Notes under the pieces: model-generated
Database searches by the model: none
What the model was told of the DNA's origin: nothing
The model's input: the letters and a program-made list of their open reading frames with translations, nothing else
Program-made: the position numbers and the translations under genes
Shown: positions 34,571 to 43,627 of the stretch, piece by piece
How positions within the stretch are numbered: position 1 is the first letter of the stretch
Layout: the number at the start of each line of letters is the position of its first letter
Assembly (NCBI GenBank): GCA_039810585.1
Contig: JBDHXF010000012.1
Location: 1 to 64,000, forward strand
Reading direction: 5' to 3'
Length of the DNA: 64,000 nucleotides
DNA from: JBBATK01 sp039810585
GTDB taxonomy: Bacteria > Bacteroidota > Ignavibacteria > Kapaibacteriales > NICIL-2

Positions 34571-35760
34571 GACTCGTCGCCGTTCACGGCGCGATGAATA
34601 AGCGATTGATTCGCCATGATGCGGGCAAAACCGCGGACGTCATCTCCGCTGAACAGGGTGTTCATTTCGCCATAATTGCCGAAGGCTGCGTTCATCATGT
34701 CGTGCGGGGAGCGAATACCCTCCACGATAAAGCGATAAGGCGCAAGACGCATGATGCTCGTTCCGCTCACGCTCTGCTGCGTGCTCGTAAAGAAGGCTTC
34801 CATGGCGCGCATGGCAGGCTCGGCGAATTGTCCTTCGTGGAGGAGCTGACCATACCAGAGCGACAACTGATCTTTTAAGTTGAGCTGCCAGCGCGTAAGA
34901 CAATGCTTCTCCAGTGCATGATGTGCCTTGATGATCATCAGCGGGGCAGCGGCTTCGAAGGCAACACGACCCTTCATGCCGATGATCGTATCACCAACGT
35001 GAACATCACGTCCGATACCATACGGCGCTGCCAAAGCCGCCAACGCTTGGATGGCTTGTACCGGGTGATCGAAGTGTTGGTCGTCGATGCCGACAAATTC
35101 ACCGCGCGTAAAATGCAGTTCCACGCGTCGCTCGTCGTTGGCTGTACACGCAGTAGGATAAGCTTCCTCCGGTAAGGTCTTGTCCGAGCTCAGCGTTTCC
35201 TTTCCGCCGATTGTGGTGCCCCACAGACCTTGGTTGATGGAGTAGAGAGCCTTGGTCCAGTCACCTTCAACACCAGCTTTTTGCAGGTACTTTATTTCTG
35301 CTTCGCGCGAGAGTTTGAGGTCGCGAATGGGCGTGAGTATTTCAATCTCCGGAATTTCCGTGCGAAAGACCACATCAAAGCGCACCTGATCGTTGCCGGC
35401 TCCCGTGCTGCCGTGCGCAACGTAGTCCACGCCCAGCTCGCGCGCTAAACGCGCAATGGCACGAGCTTGAAAGACGCGCTCCGCGCTCACAGACAGGGGA
35501 TAGGTGTTGTTCTTGAGCACGTTGGCGAAGACAAGGTAGCGCAGACACTCTGTGTACAGTGCATGGCTTTCGTCGAGAGTCGTGTGACCGCTCGCCCCGA
35601 GACTGAGAGCGCGACCTTCAATGGCCTGCAACTCAGCATCGCTAAAACCACCGGTATTCACGATGGCGGTGTGCACTTCCAGACCGCGTTCTTGTTGCAG
35701 ATATTTTACGCAATACGACGTGTCGAGACCACCGCTGAATGCTAAGAGAACTCTTTTCAC
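34567..35760 (-). CDS. argG: Argininosuccinate synthase
   Basis: 397 residues from the GTG at 35760. It joins citrulline and aspartate using ATP. The N-terminal P-loop-like motif is LLAFSGGLDTSYCVKYL; GSTGAGNDQVRFD and IGGKETLSS are further family blocks. The frame remains open about 40 codons upstream, but that extension has no homology to the family and overlaps the preceding gene; the GTG forms a GTGA overlap with the stop of the GNAT gene, as is common in this operon. It is unusual in being second in the operon although it acts late in the pathway, an order also known in Bacteroidota. Confidence 0.95.
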   Translation of the reverse strand: MKRVLLAFSGGLDTSYCVKYLQQERGLEVHTAIVNTGGFSDAELQAIEGRALSLGASGHTTLDESHALYTECLRYLVFANVLKNNTYPLSVSAERVFQARAIARLARELGVDYVAHGSTGAGNDQVRFDVVFRTEIPEIEILTPIRDLKLSREAEIKYLQKAGVEGDWTKALYSINQGLWGTTIGGKETLSSDKTLPEEAYPTACTANDERRVELHFTRGEFVGIDDQHFDHPVQAIQALAALAAPYGIGRDVHVGDTIIGMKGRVAFEAAAPLMIIKAHHALEKHCLTRWQLNLKDQLSLWYGQLLHEGQFAEPAMRAMEAFFTSTQQSVSGTSIMRLAPYRFIVEGIRSPHDMMNAAFGNYGEMNTLFSGDDVRGFARIMANQSLIHRAVNGDES

Positions 35761-36485
35761 GCCTTCAACTCCTCTTGCAGAGGGACGCTCAGATCGGGCA
35801 TGGTGATATGGACAAGCTGATCGTAGTGAATCTCCTTGTGCTCCTCGGCAGGATCGTACAGCATACCGGTGCACAAGCACATCATGCGATTTGTACGTTG
35901 GAGGATATCGAAGTTATTACAACTCTCGCAGCCCTTCCAGAAGGCATCGTCGGTCGTAAGCTCATTGAAGTGAGCGGCGCGATAGCCCAGCTCATTGTTG
36001 ATTTTGAGGACGGCTGCGCTGGTAGTGATGCCAAACATCTTGGCTTCCGGAAAGCGCTCTCGTGAAAGATCGAAGGCCGCCTGTTTGATGCGACGGGCCA
36101 GGTGCATTTTGCGAAACTCCGGGGAGACGATGAGTCCGGAGTTCGCCACATACTTGCGATCCTCCCAGGTTTCGATGTAGCAGAATCCGGCGAAGCGACC
36201 ATCGATTGCCAATGCAATCACAGCCTTGCCTTCGCGCATCTTGGTGCGCACGTAGTCCGGATGCCGTTTGGCAATACCTGTACCACGCTGCTTTGCGGAT
36301 TCTTCAATAATAGCGCAGATTGTTTCTGCGTAGTCATAATGGGCTTCAGTTGCTCGATAGATGTTGAAACTGAGCCGCGGAGCGTCACCGCCTTCGGGTT
36401 TGTTCAATGACGTATGTGTTAATGAGAGAAAATGGCGTTCCTTTGCCGCTTCTTGTAAGCCGTACTGCACCATTCCTTCATGCAA
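35757..36485 (-). CDS. GNAT acyltransferase heading the arginine operon
   Basis: 242 residues. The N-acetyltransferase core has IYRATEAHYDYAETICAII, AVIALAIDGRFAGFCYIE and the acetyl-CoA loop region SPEFRKMHLARRIKQAAFDLS. A C-terminal part contains CESCNNFD and LCTGMLYDP. As first gene of the arginine operon in an organism without argJ or classical argA here, it is the likely N-acylglutamate synthase that starts the pathway. That is inference from context; similar GNAT genes precede argG in Bacteroidota. It overlaps argG by 4 nt. A near-match promoter core (TACTTTTT) lies about 25 nt upstream. Confidence 0.85.
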   Translation of the reverse strand: MHEGMVQYGLQEAAKERHFLSLTHTSLNKPEGGDAPRLSFNIYRATEAHYDYAETICAIIEESAKQRGTGIAKRHPDYVRTKMREGKAVIALAIDGRFAGFCYIETWEDRKYVANSGLIVSPEFRKMHLARRIKQAAFDLSRERFPEAKMFGITTSAAVLKINNELGYRAAHFNELTTDDAFWKGCESCNNFDILQRTNRMMCLCTGMLYDPAEEHKEIHYDQLVHITMPDLSVPLQEELKA

Positions 36486-36595
36486 AGGGGCACGAAATTA
36501 CATGATGTGGAAAAAGTAGAGTCGCTTTTTATAGACCCCACTTGTTAAAGTTTGATAAGATGGCCGCGAGGATATAATCGCAGGTTTCAGCGAGG

Positions 36596-36625
36596 CGTGG
36601 GGACGAGAAAAGTCTCTGTCCCACG
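36596..36625. repeat. Diverged GGGACAG-type hairpin after fabF
   Basis: CGTGGGGACGAGA and TCTCTGTCCCACG pair imperfectly around AAAG, 4-33 nt beyond the fabF stop. The sequence resembles the TGGGGACAGAAAATTTTCTG palindromes at 48031 and 48211, so it may be a decayed member; it could also act as a 3'-end hairpin. Confidence 0.45.
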
Positions 36626-36628
36626 TGC

Positions 36629-37876
36629 TCAGTCAGTATATCGCTTAAAGGCGATCACGGCATTGTGTCCGCCGAATCCAAAGGTATTGCTGAGCACCAC
36701 ATTGATGGGTTTTTCGACCGATTGGTTGGCGGTGATGTTCAGACGACTATCTACGGCTTCGTCGCGCTCCTGTACGTTGATTGTGGGCGGCACAGTGTTA
36801 TGAGTCAGCGCCAGCACCGAAGCCACCGCTTCGATTGCGCCGGCGGCGCCGAGCAGGTGACCGGTCATCGACTTTGTTCCGCTCACGTTGAGTTTGTCCA
36901 AGTGGTTGCCGAACATGTGAATGATCGCCGCAGCTTCTGCAGGATCACCAACCGGTGTTGAGGTGGCGTGGAGGTTAATGTAATCCACGTCGTTAGGACT
37001 GAGCTGCGCTTCGCGCAGTGTTTCTTCGATTGCCAGAATAACGCCCAAGCCTTCCGGGTGTCCGGCGGTAATGTGGTAGGCATCCGCTGTCGCGCCACCG
37101 CCGACGATTTCAGCGTAGATGTGTGCGCCACGGTTGATGGCGTGTTCGCGTTCTTCGAGCATCACGGCACCGGCACCCTCGCCAAGCACAAATCCGTCGC
37201 GGTCTTTGTCGAATGGACGCGATGCGGTTTCCGGGGAATCGTTGCGCTCGCTCAGCGCTTTCATGGCGTTGAATCCGCCGATGGCCGAAGGAGTGACCAC
37301 TGCTTCGCTTCCACCGGCAAGCACCGCGTTGGCTTTACCAAGTCGAATGTAGTTGAAGGCGTCGATGATACCGTGCGATGAGCTCGAGCATGCCGACACG
37401 GTACAGAAGTTCGGTCCGCGGAATCCATAGCGGATACTAATAAGACCGGCGCCCATGTCGCTGATCATCTTTGGGATGAAGAAAGGACTATAGCGCGGCG
37501 TGCCGTCACCCTTCACGAAGTTGATGATTTGTTCTTCGAGGGTGATGAGACCGCCGATGCCGGACGACCAAATAACACCGATGCGGTTTTTGTCGACCGT
37601 GTCGAGGTTCATGCCACTGTCCTTCACACACTCCTCAGCGCAGGCGAGTGCGTACTGACAAAAGAGATCGGTACGACCAATCTCTCGCCGATCCATGAAG
37701 TTCGAGGCCTCAAAGCCCTTCACTTCACAAGCAAAGCGTGTACGGAATTTGGCAGCGTCAAAATGTGAAATCGCTGCTGCACCGCTGCGTCCTTGACGAA
37801 GACCTTCCCAATATTCAGTAACGGTATTTCCGATGGGGGTCAGTGCACCCAGACCGGTGATAACGACACGTTTCAT
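36629..37876 (-). CDS. fabF: Beta-ketoacyl-ACP synthase II
   Basis: 415 residues from the ATG at 37876, which has AGGA five bases upstream. It condenses malonyl-ACP with acyl-ACP in fatty-acid elongation. The catalytic Cys163 (TVSACSSSSHG), His303 (NLHATSTPVGD), Lys335 and His340 (TKSMTGHLLGAAG) fall at exactly the E. coli FabF positions. The C-terminus NTFGFGGHNAVIAFKRY is complete. It is a single gene here, divergent from the endonuclease gene and not next to acpP or fabG. Confidence 0.97.
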   Translation of the reverse strand: MKRVVITGLGALTPIGNTVTEYWEGLRQGRSGAAAISHFDAAKFRTRFACEVKGFEASNFMDRREIGRTDLFCQYALACAEECVKDSGMNLDTVDKNRIGVIWSSGIGGLITLEEQIINFVKGDGTPRYSPFFIPKMISDMGAGLISIRYGFRGPNFCTVSACSSSSHGIIDAFNYIRLGKANAVLAGGSEAVVTPSAIGGFNAMKALSERNDSPETASRPFDKDRDGFVLGEGAGAVMLEEREHAINRGAHIYAEIVGGGATADAYHITAGHPEGLGVILAIEETLREAQLSPNDVDYINLHATSTPVGDPAEAAAIIHMFGNHLDKLNVSGTKSMTGHLLGAAGAIEAVASVLALTHNTVPPTINVQERDEAVDSRLNITANQSVEKPINVVLSNTFGFGGHNAVIAFKRYTD

Positions 37877-38089
37877 GGACATCCTACATAATGAACCCGC
37901 AAAATACGGAAAGAGGGGAATTGCTCCATCCTTCATGGGTGGGCCCAGATAGCCTTGACAAACTGTTCTTTTTGGGGATGTTGCCTGACTACAATGGCCT
38001 CCGCAAGGCTCTATGCGTAAATTGCCACTGAGTTTTGCACGAGCTTTGTGTGACTGAATATCCCAAGAATCTACGTTTTCCGCTCAATT

Positions 38090-39730
38090 ATGCGTCTTCG
38101 ATTCCATACTACACCGCTTTTTCTGCTTGTGTTATGCTTCGCCGGTCTGCACGCCCAATCGGTGGTGGCAACGCTACCCGACACTCTCTTTCTCGGAACC
38201 TTGAAGATTGGAGAGTCGCACACCCTGATGCTCAGCATTCAAAACACTACATCGGAGTCTGCCTATGTCTACGAGCCAAGTTTTCAAGACTCATACGAGT
38301 ATGCTAGCGTGGACTACAAGATCTCACCCACGGGAAATCAATCGCTAGCCGTAGGATCCTCTCTCGACTATTCCTTTCGCTTCACGGCTCGTCACAACAT
38401 GCCCCTTCACGCGTGGATTACCGTCCGTGTGTTTAGCGGTTGCCGTGAATTCAGCAAGAATATTGTCGTGATTGGGAGCTGCGAAGCGGAAGCAGCCTAC
38501 AGCTTTACGAACAACATTGAATACAGCGTGCTCTATGATTCACTGCATGCCCATGTGGACAACCACACCAATCTGACCTACAAGCCCGCACGCGAAATGA
38601 TGTTCGGCAAAGCCGATAACGTGAACGACTCGGTGGAGTGCATCTACACGGGCAAAAAACTCTATACCACCGGCATTCCCCCGAACGGGGAATTCAATAC
38701 CGAACATTCTTGGGTGCAGAGTCGCGGCTCATCCACCGATCCCAATCATAGCGATGTGAACCATCTCTATCCCACCAACCCCAACGCCAACTCCATTCGA
38801 GCAAATTATCCCTTTGGGAAGGTGCAAAAAGTATGGAAAGACGCCGGCGGAGGATCGCGTTTGGGATTTGCAGCAACGGGTGACACCGTGTTCGAACCTC
38901 GCGACGTGAGCAAAGGCAACATCGCTCGCAGCATGTTTTATTACCTGGTGCGCTACGGCAATGTGACCGGCTACTACACCTCGCCGTACAACATGGACGC
39001 CGACCTGCGCGCATGGAATAGTCTTGACCCGCCGGACAATCGTGAACGCGCCCGCTGCGACACCATCACCGTCTACCAGAAAAAACAAAACCCCTTCGTC
39101 TACCATCCCGAATTCGCCGAGCGAATGGATTTTATTCAGACGGCGCACAGCGCCGTCCTTCGCACAAGCCAACACCAAATCATCTTCGATCCCGCCGCTG
39201 ACAGCGCTTCGTGGGATTGGCCGGTGGTCAATACCGGACCCGACACCGTCGCTCTCAGTACCCTGTTGTCAGACATCCCGAGTGTCAGCTTCGACAGTCC
39301 GGACTCCTCACTTCAACTCTTGCCGCATAGCACGGCGATGGTGCATCTTCACTATCGTAATAACGGCTCGCTGCCGCAAGGAATCCATGTCATCGCCGGC
39401 AGCGCCGCTCATGGCTCTGCACACGTTGATCTGCTTGCCTGCACAGCTGTCGATGTACCGCAGAGCACAACGTCAACTCCCGACGTCCGACCTCAACCCA
39501 TGGACGATTGTTCAACAGTACGGCTGGGCAGCGGACTCATCGCTCCGCAAGAAGTTGCGTTGTTCACGATGCGCGGTCAACGTCTGAGCTCCTTACAACA
39601 GCGCGTCGAACACGTCGGCAACGAGTGGCTCGTGAATGTCAGCTCTTCCGATTGTGGCTCCGAACACATCGTCATCGTTCGCGCCCTCATGAACGGACGC
39701 TCGATCACCCGCATCATCGTTCGCCCGTAA
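38090..39730 (+). CDS. Secreted endonuclease I family nuclease with T9SS-like tail
   Basis: 546 residues with a signal peptide (LFLLVLCFAGLHAQ). Residues 25-125 form an Ig/ASH-like domain (LFLGTLKIGESHTLMLSIQN). The endonuclease I (EndA/NucM) domain covers about 135-355, with the His206 motif (FNTEHSWVQSRG), SDVNHLYPTNPNANSIRANY, GNIARSMFYYLVRYG and FVYHPEFAERM. A second Ig-like domain and a T9SS-like C-terminal segment (MRGQRLSSLQQ, ending ITRIIVRP) follow. Such enzymes cut DNA and RNA outside the cell, giving nucleotides or dispersing extracellular DNA. The sorting domain is less typical than in neighbouring cargo genes. Confidence 0.88.
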   Translation: MRLRFHTTPLFLLVLCFAGLHAQSVVATLPDTLFLGTLKIGESHTLMLSIQNTTSESAYVYEPSFQDSYEYASVDYKISPTGNQSLAVGSSLDYSFRFTARHNMPLHAWITVRVFSGCREFSKNIVVIGSCEAEAAYSFTNNIEYSVLYDSLHAHVDNHTNLTYKPAREMMFGKADNVNDSVECIYTGKKLYTTGIPPNGEFNTEHSWVQSRGSSTDPNHSDVNHLYPTNPNANSIRANYPFGKVQKVWKDAGGGSRLGFAATGDTVFEPRDVSKGNIARSMFYYLVRYGNVTGYYTSPYNMDADLRAWNSLDPPDNRERARCDTITVYQKKQNPFVYHPEFAERMDFIQTAHSAVLRTSQHQIIFDPAADSASWDWPVVNTGPDTVALSTLLSDIPSVSFDSPDSSLQLLPHSTAMVHLHYRNNGSLPQGIHVIAGSAAHGSAHVDLLACTAVDVPQSTTSTPDVRPQPMDDCSTVRLGSGLIAPQEVALFTMRGQRLSSLQQRVEHVGNEWLVNVSSSDCGSEHIVIVRALMNGRSITRIIVRP

Positions 39731-39774
39731 GGGACGAGATTGTTGTTCGTCCTGACATACCACTATCTTCGCCC

Positions 39775-40593
39775 ATGCGCGCCTTACGATTATACCTTGC
39801 CGTTATCCGAATTGGCCTGAGCTCCTCGATGGAGTATCGGGTGAATTATGTGACGAACACGGTGCTGTCGCTCGGTATCCAACTCTGCGTACAAGCCATG
39901 CTCTGGATTGCGGTGTATGAGTCGCGCAGCGGCTTGCAAGTAGCCGGAATGAATCGTTCCTCGATGTTGGTGTACATCGCCTGTTCGGTATTGAGTTTTA
40001 GTCTGGTCCGCAACGGTTCAAAAGAGCGAGAAACTGCGCAGCAGATTCGTAGCGGAGGACTTAATGCCTATTTGCTCAAGCCTGTTTCGCACGGATTGTA
40101 CACGCTAAGCTTGTCCATTGCCGAACGACTCTCCCAAGCGCTCTTCGTCTTGATTCCGGGTTTGATTGTGCTATTGGTGTTGAGCGCACAGGTGGGTCAT
40201 AGTTTGTCCCCTCTTGGTATGCTCTACGCCATCCCCATTCTGATTTGCGGCGCGCTCATGAACTTCCTGATGGGTCTTGGTATTTCCTACTTGGCGTTTT
40301 GGATTGATGAGGTGTGGACCTTTCACGCCATCAAGGATATCGCGATGAGTTTGCTGAGCGGCATGATGTTTCCACTCTCGGCGCTTGCTTCGCCGTGGCG
40401 CGAGTGGTCGTCGTTGCTACCCTTTCAATATCTGTCCTACGTACCTGCCTCGCTCATGAACGGCTCGATGGACGCCTCCGATGTTGGTGCCGAGATGCTT
40501 GTGCAGGCAGTGATGTGGACCGCAGTGTGTAGTCTACTAGTGTGGCTTGTGTGGAAGCTGGGTTTACGACGCTATAGTGCGTTTGGAGGATAA
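39775..40593 (+). CDS. ABC-2 family transporter permease
   Basis: 272 residues with about six transmembrane helices (YRVNYVTNTVLSLGIQLCVQ at the start). The cytoplasmic segment ERETAQQIRSGGLNAYLLKPVSHGLY, with its SG-x-L-x-x-Y-L-L-K-P motif, marks the ABC-2 group often annotated DUF990/ABC2_membrane_6. The ATG at 39775 begins the first membrane segment; the open frame upstream overlaps the nuclease gene and is spurious. Its stop is followed immediately by the ATG of the partner permease. The pair should form the membrane part of an exporter; no ATP-binding protein gene is adjacent. A TATCTTCG promoter-like core lies only 4 nt before the ATG. Confidence 0.88.
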   Translation: MRALRLYLAVIRIGLSSSMEYRVNYVTNTVLSLGIQLCVQAMLWIAVYESRSGLQVAGMNRSSMLVYIACSVLSFSLVRNGSKERETAQQIRSGGLNAYLLKPVSHGLYTLSLSIAERLSQALFVLIPGLIVLLVLSAQVGHSLSPLGMLYAIPILICGALMNFLMGLGISYLAFWIDEVWTFHAIKDIAMSLLSGMMFPLSALASPWREWSSLLPFQYLSYVPASLMNGSMDASDVGAEMLVQAVMWTAVCSLLVWLVWKLGLRRYSAFGG

Positions 40594-41379
40594 ATGCGAT
40601 TAGTTCGTCTGTGGTGGAGTTTTTTTAAAAATGCCCTCAGCCGCGAACTCGAGTTTCGCTGGCACTTCTTGGCGATGTTCAGCATGGACATCGTCTGGTA
40701 CCTCATTCAGTACCTGCTGTTTGACGTGTTGTATTCCTATGCACCGATGCTGGGGGGATGGTCGCGCGCCGACATCATGCTCTTCCTCGGCACGTTGTTT
40801 GTCATTGACGCGCTCAACATGATGCTCACCTCGTCCAACTTCTGGGGCTTCCCGGAACTGGTGCGCAGCGGCGAGCTGGATTTCTACCTGATGAAGCCGG
40901 CGTCAACAGCGTTCCTCAGCATGTTTCGTTATCCCAGCGTGGGTTCGGTGTTTAATCTGGGTGTTGCACTCAGCGTGTTGATCTACGCACTGCTTCAGAC
41001 GCCGATGCATGAGCGCTTGATCGGCATCGTTATCTTTCCGTTGTTTGTGATTCTCGGACTCATGAGCACCATTGCCTTTCAATACATCTTCATGGCCATT
41101 GCCGTGCGCATTGTAGCGGCGGAAGGTATTCAGTGGATTTTATTTAGTCTGCACATGTTCGGGCAACGACCCGACAGTATCTACCGTGGGATGATGCGGC
41201 GTTTGTTGCTGACCATATTCCCGATGGCCATGATGGCTTCCATTCCGGCGCAACTGCTCATGGCCTCGCCCGATTATGTGACGATTGCTGTCTCCGGACT
41301 CTTCGCGGCCGCGTGGTACGTGGTGTCGCTCAAAATCTTCAACCGCGCATTACAGCAATACTCGGGCGCCAGTGCCTGA
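40594..41379 (+). CDS. ABC-2 family transporter permease, partner of the preceding gene
   Basis: 261 residues, again with about six transmembrane helices and the same signature (ELVRSGELDFYLMKPASTAFLS). It begins on the base after the upstream stop codon, so it is tightly coupled. In other bacteria two such permeases sit with one ATPase to form a heterodimeric exporter of unknown substrate. The ATPase must be encoded elsewhere. It is convergent with the DinB gene, with 21 nt between them and no visible terminator. Confidence 0.88.
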   Translation: MRLVRLWWSFFKNALSRELEFRWHFLAMFSMDIVWYLIQYLLFDVLYSYAPMLGGWSRADIMLFLGTLFVIDALNMMLTSSNFWGFPELVRSGELDFYLMKPASTAFLSMFRYPSVGSVFNLGVALSVLIYALLQTPMHERLIGIVIFPLFVILGLMSTIAFQYIFMAIAVRIVAAEGIQWILFSLHMFGQRPDSIYRGMMRRLLLTIFPMAMMASIPAQLLMASPDYVTIAVSGLFAAAWYVVSLKIFNRALQQYSGASA

Positions 41380-41400
41380 CAGAGCGCGCCACTCCGTTGT

Positions 41401-41868
41401 CTACACTTTGCTTTGAGCCTGCAGTTCGCGTTGGTACACGATATAATCCGTTGCCAACGGTACGCCACCTTCATCTCGAGTGATCAATGCGATTTGTCCG
41501 CGATGGTAGGTGCCGTGATTCAGCACTTGGGTGAGAATGATGCGAAGGCTGTTCGATCCTTGGTTGCCCTTGAGATCCTGATACTGCACGGTGCTGTCCA
41601 GTTCATCGTCCTGCAACCACGACAGGAACTCCAGGTATTCATCGTAACTCTTTTGAAACTCCACTCGCAGGTCGTCAAGTGAGAGGGGAGCTGTGGGCGC
41701 TAGGAAGGGACGACCCTTGATGCGACTCATCCACACATTTTGTGCGAAGAGAATGTGCTCCAGCAATTTGCGTGAGCGTTCGCTACCTCCGCCGTTGGAC
41801 AACAAATAATCCATCACTCTGGTGTTCGACCAACAGTCGTATTGCAGCATATCGGTGAGCGAAGTCAT
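41401..41868 (-). CDS. DinB-fold (DUF664-like) protein
   Basis: 155 residues from the ATG at 41868, preceded by GGAG at good spacing. A four-helix DinB-like domain: MLQYDCWSNTRVMDYLLS, LLEHILFAQNVWMSRIKG (first metal-site His) and LTQVLNHGTYHRGQIA (paired His). Members bind a divalent metal; some are thiol-dependent transferases (bacillithiol or mycothiol), but most have no known function. Cytoplasmic. It is convergent with the ABC permeases and divergent from the HNH gene. Confidence 0.88.
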   Translation of the reverse strand: MTSLTDMLQYDCWSNTRVMDYLLSNGGGSERSRKLLEHILFAQNVWMSRIKGRPFLAPTAPLSLDDLRVEFQKSYDEYLEFLSWLQDDELDSTVQYQDLKGNQGSNSLRIILTQVLNHGTYHRGQIALITRDEGGVPLATDYIVYQRELQAQSKV

Positions 41869-42114
41869 AACATCTCCGGAAGTGTGAGTAGTGTTCAAAA
41901 TTCCGAAGATGAGCGCAAATGACAGCGCTTGGCTACGGTGCAGGCTCAGTCTGTTGCCAAGAGCTTACAGCCGCTACACTTGTTTGAGAGCAAATTCGTT
42001 GTATTTTAAAGCGAAGAACGTTGACAATCTATCCCGAGTGGCGTCGGACAGTATAAGGAGGATAGTCCCTTCAGTGCTCATGTCCATACCAAAAAGCTAA
42101 CACCATCTGCACGT

Positions 42115-42660
42115 GTGGTGCAGAATCGCCCCCTCAGCACACTGAGCTACAATGCGCTCAGCGGGAAAGTTCTTGTGCTCAATCAATCCTATGAGCCCAT
42201 TTCTGTCTGCTCTGTACGCAAGGCCTTCATGCTCGTGTACCTGTCCAAAGCCGAGTTGGTGGAAACGCGCAACGGCTCAACCATTTCCACGATTCGTCAC
42301 TGCTATCCCTATCCGAGCGTCATTCGCCTGCAATCCTTTATCCGCGTGCCCTACAAGAAGGTGGAGCTGAGCAGAAAGAATATTCTTCGTCGCGATTCAT
42401 TTCGTTGTCAGTACTGCGGCTCGCAATCGCACCCACTGACGCTCGATCACGTGATTCCTCGTTCGCGCGGCGGGAACGACACCTGGGAAAACCTTGTGGC
42501 AGCCTGCATTCCCTGCAACAATCGCAAGGGAAATCGCACGCCCGAAGAAGCCAACATGCGGCTGCAAATCATACCGCGAAAGCCTAATCATATCGTGTTT
42601 CTCAAACACTTCATGGGCAAGGTTGATGAGCCATGGAAGCCCTACTTGTTTTTCGACTAA
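42115..42660 (+). CDS. HNH endonuclease domain protein
   Basis: 181 residues. The first 90 residues are a conserved N-terminal domain (KVLVLNQSYEPISVCSVRKA). The HNH domain follows, with zinc Cys98, Cys101 (RCQYCG), Cys131 and Cys134 (CIPCNNRKGN) and the catalytic LTLDHVIPRSRGGNDTWENL with Asp111-His112. This chromosomal type is common as a single gene in FCB bacteria and cyanobacteria and is not part of a restriction system; its role is unknown. It starts with GTG (two adjacent GTG codons at 42115 and 42118); no ATG fits. Confidence 0.9.
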   Translation: MVQNRPLSTLSYNALSGKVLVLNQSYEPISVCSVRKAFMLVYLSKAELVETRNGSTISTIRHCYPYPSVIRLQSFIRVPYKKVELSRKNILRRDSFRCQYCGSQSHPLTLDHVIPRSRGGNDTWENLVAACIPCNNRKGNRTPEEANMRLQIIPRKPNHIVFLKHFMGKVDEPWKPYLFFD

Positions 42661-42704
42661 GCGTGCAGACTACTCGGCACCGATTACATTCCTGTTGATC
42701 AACA

Positions 42705-42736
42705 GGAGATTTCTTATTCGTGCGGCGCTACGCGCC
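42705..42736 (-). repeat. Palindrome-plus-tail repeat (copy 3), overlaps a stop codon
   Basis: On the minus strand GGCGCGTAGCGCC is followed by GCACGAATAAGAAATCTCC. The tail GAATAAGAAATCTCC is identical to the copy at 52241. The TAG in the palindrome is the stop codon of the alpha/beta-hydrolase gene. Confidence 0.7.
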
Positions 42737-43627
42737 ATGTGGACCGACAACCGGTAGGGGAGCGCTATCGCGAACGTAGCGGTCGAGCCATGCACGGATG
42801 TCAGCATTACTTTGCTCGCGCTGACCTGCCAATACGTGATCTGCTCCTTCGTAAATGATGAGCTTGTAGGGGTGCAGACACTGTTGTAGTTCGACGGCCA
42901 AACTAAGTGAGTGTTCCGGTGACACGCGTCGATCACCGCTACCATGAAGGATAAGCAGGGGAGTTGTCTTGCACATCTCCGCCGCAAAGCACACTGCCGA
43001 ACGTTGGCGTAGGGCTTCTTTCACGTCGTCCACTCCCAACAAATACTGCGCAAAATTCTTGCGGATGTACGCTTTCTCTTCGTCTCGATGCAACATGGTT
43101 CCGGAACCGACGGTAACACCGGCGCGAAGGGTCGTTGTTGTGCGGAGCATCATGTAGAGCATCATTCCACCGCGACTGCCGCCAATGCAACCCAAGCGTG
43201 TTTCATCCACCTCGGCGAAGCTGCTGAGAAGATGCAGAGCTTGTTGAGCGTCACGAACATCGCCGCCGCCCCATTCCTCAACGCCCTCGCTGCCGCCCTG
43301 ACCACGGTAATTGCTGGCGATACTCACGTAACCCCACGAGGCGTAGAGGCCTACAGTTACCCACGCACTCGTAGCATTGAGCGCACTACGGACGCCGACA
43401 CCACCGCGGTTGAACAGCAACCCGGGAGCCGGCTTGGCATCCGATTCCGGTGGCAGGGCCAGAAAACCGTGAATGGATAGGCCCTCATTCTGATACTGAA
43501 TGGCAAAGAGCCGCACAGAGCTGAAACGTTGAAAGTCCGATTCGCTCATGGCTCGATGCATCATGCTTCGCACGGTGGCGGGCATGAGGACCGGGGTTGC
43601 GTGTTGAAGGAGAGAAGCTAATTCCAT
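42728..43627 (-). CDS. Alpha/beta hydrolase, S9/dienelactone-hydrolase-like
   Basis: 299 residues. The catalytic triad is visible: Ser151 in GCIGGSRGGMM, Asp232 in LHGSGDRRV and His264 in EGADHVLAG. The oxyanion region PGLLFNRGGVGVRS and SIASNYRGQGGSEG are typical of prolyl-oligopeptidase-family hydrolases lacking the propeller. The N-terminal 50 residues may cap the active site. Substrate unknown (peptide or ester). No signal peptide. The stop codon lies inside a dispersed palindrome, so the last residues (VVGPHGA) may derive from the repeat. Confidence 0.88.
   Translation of the reverse strand: MELASLLQHATPVLMPATVRSMMHRAMSESDFQRFSSVRLFAIQYQNEGLSIHGFLALPPESDAKPAPGLLFNRGGVGVRSALNATSAWVTVGLYASWGYVSIASNYRGQGGSEGVEEWGGGDVRDAQQALHLLSSFAEVDETRLGCIGGSRGGMMLYMMLRTTTTLRAGVTVGSGTMLHRDEEKAYIRKNFAQYLLGVDDVKEALRQRSAVCFAAEMCKTTPLLILHGSGDRRVSPEHSLSLAVELQQCLHPYKLIIYEGADHVLAGQREQSNADIRAWLDRYVRDSAPLPVVGPHGA

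Noticed and set aside
42115..42660. Restriction-modification or defence system around the HNH gene
   Set aside because: Neighbours are a DinB protein and a hydrolase; no methyltransferase, helicase or other defence component is present, and this HNH type is a common housekeeping family.
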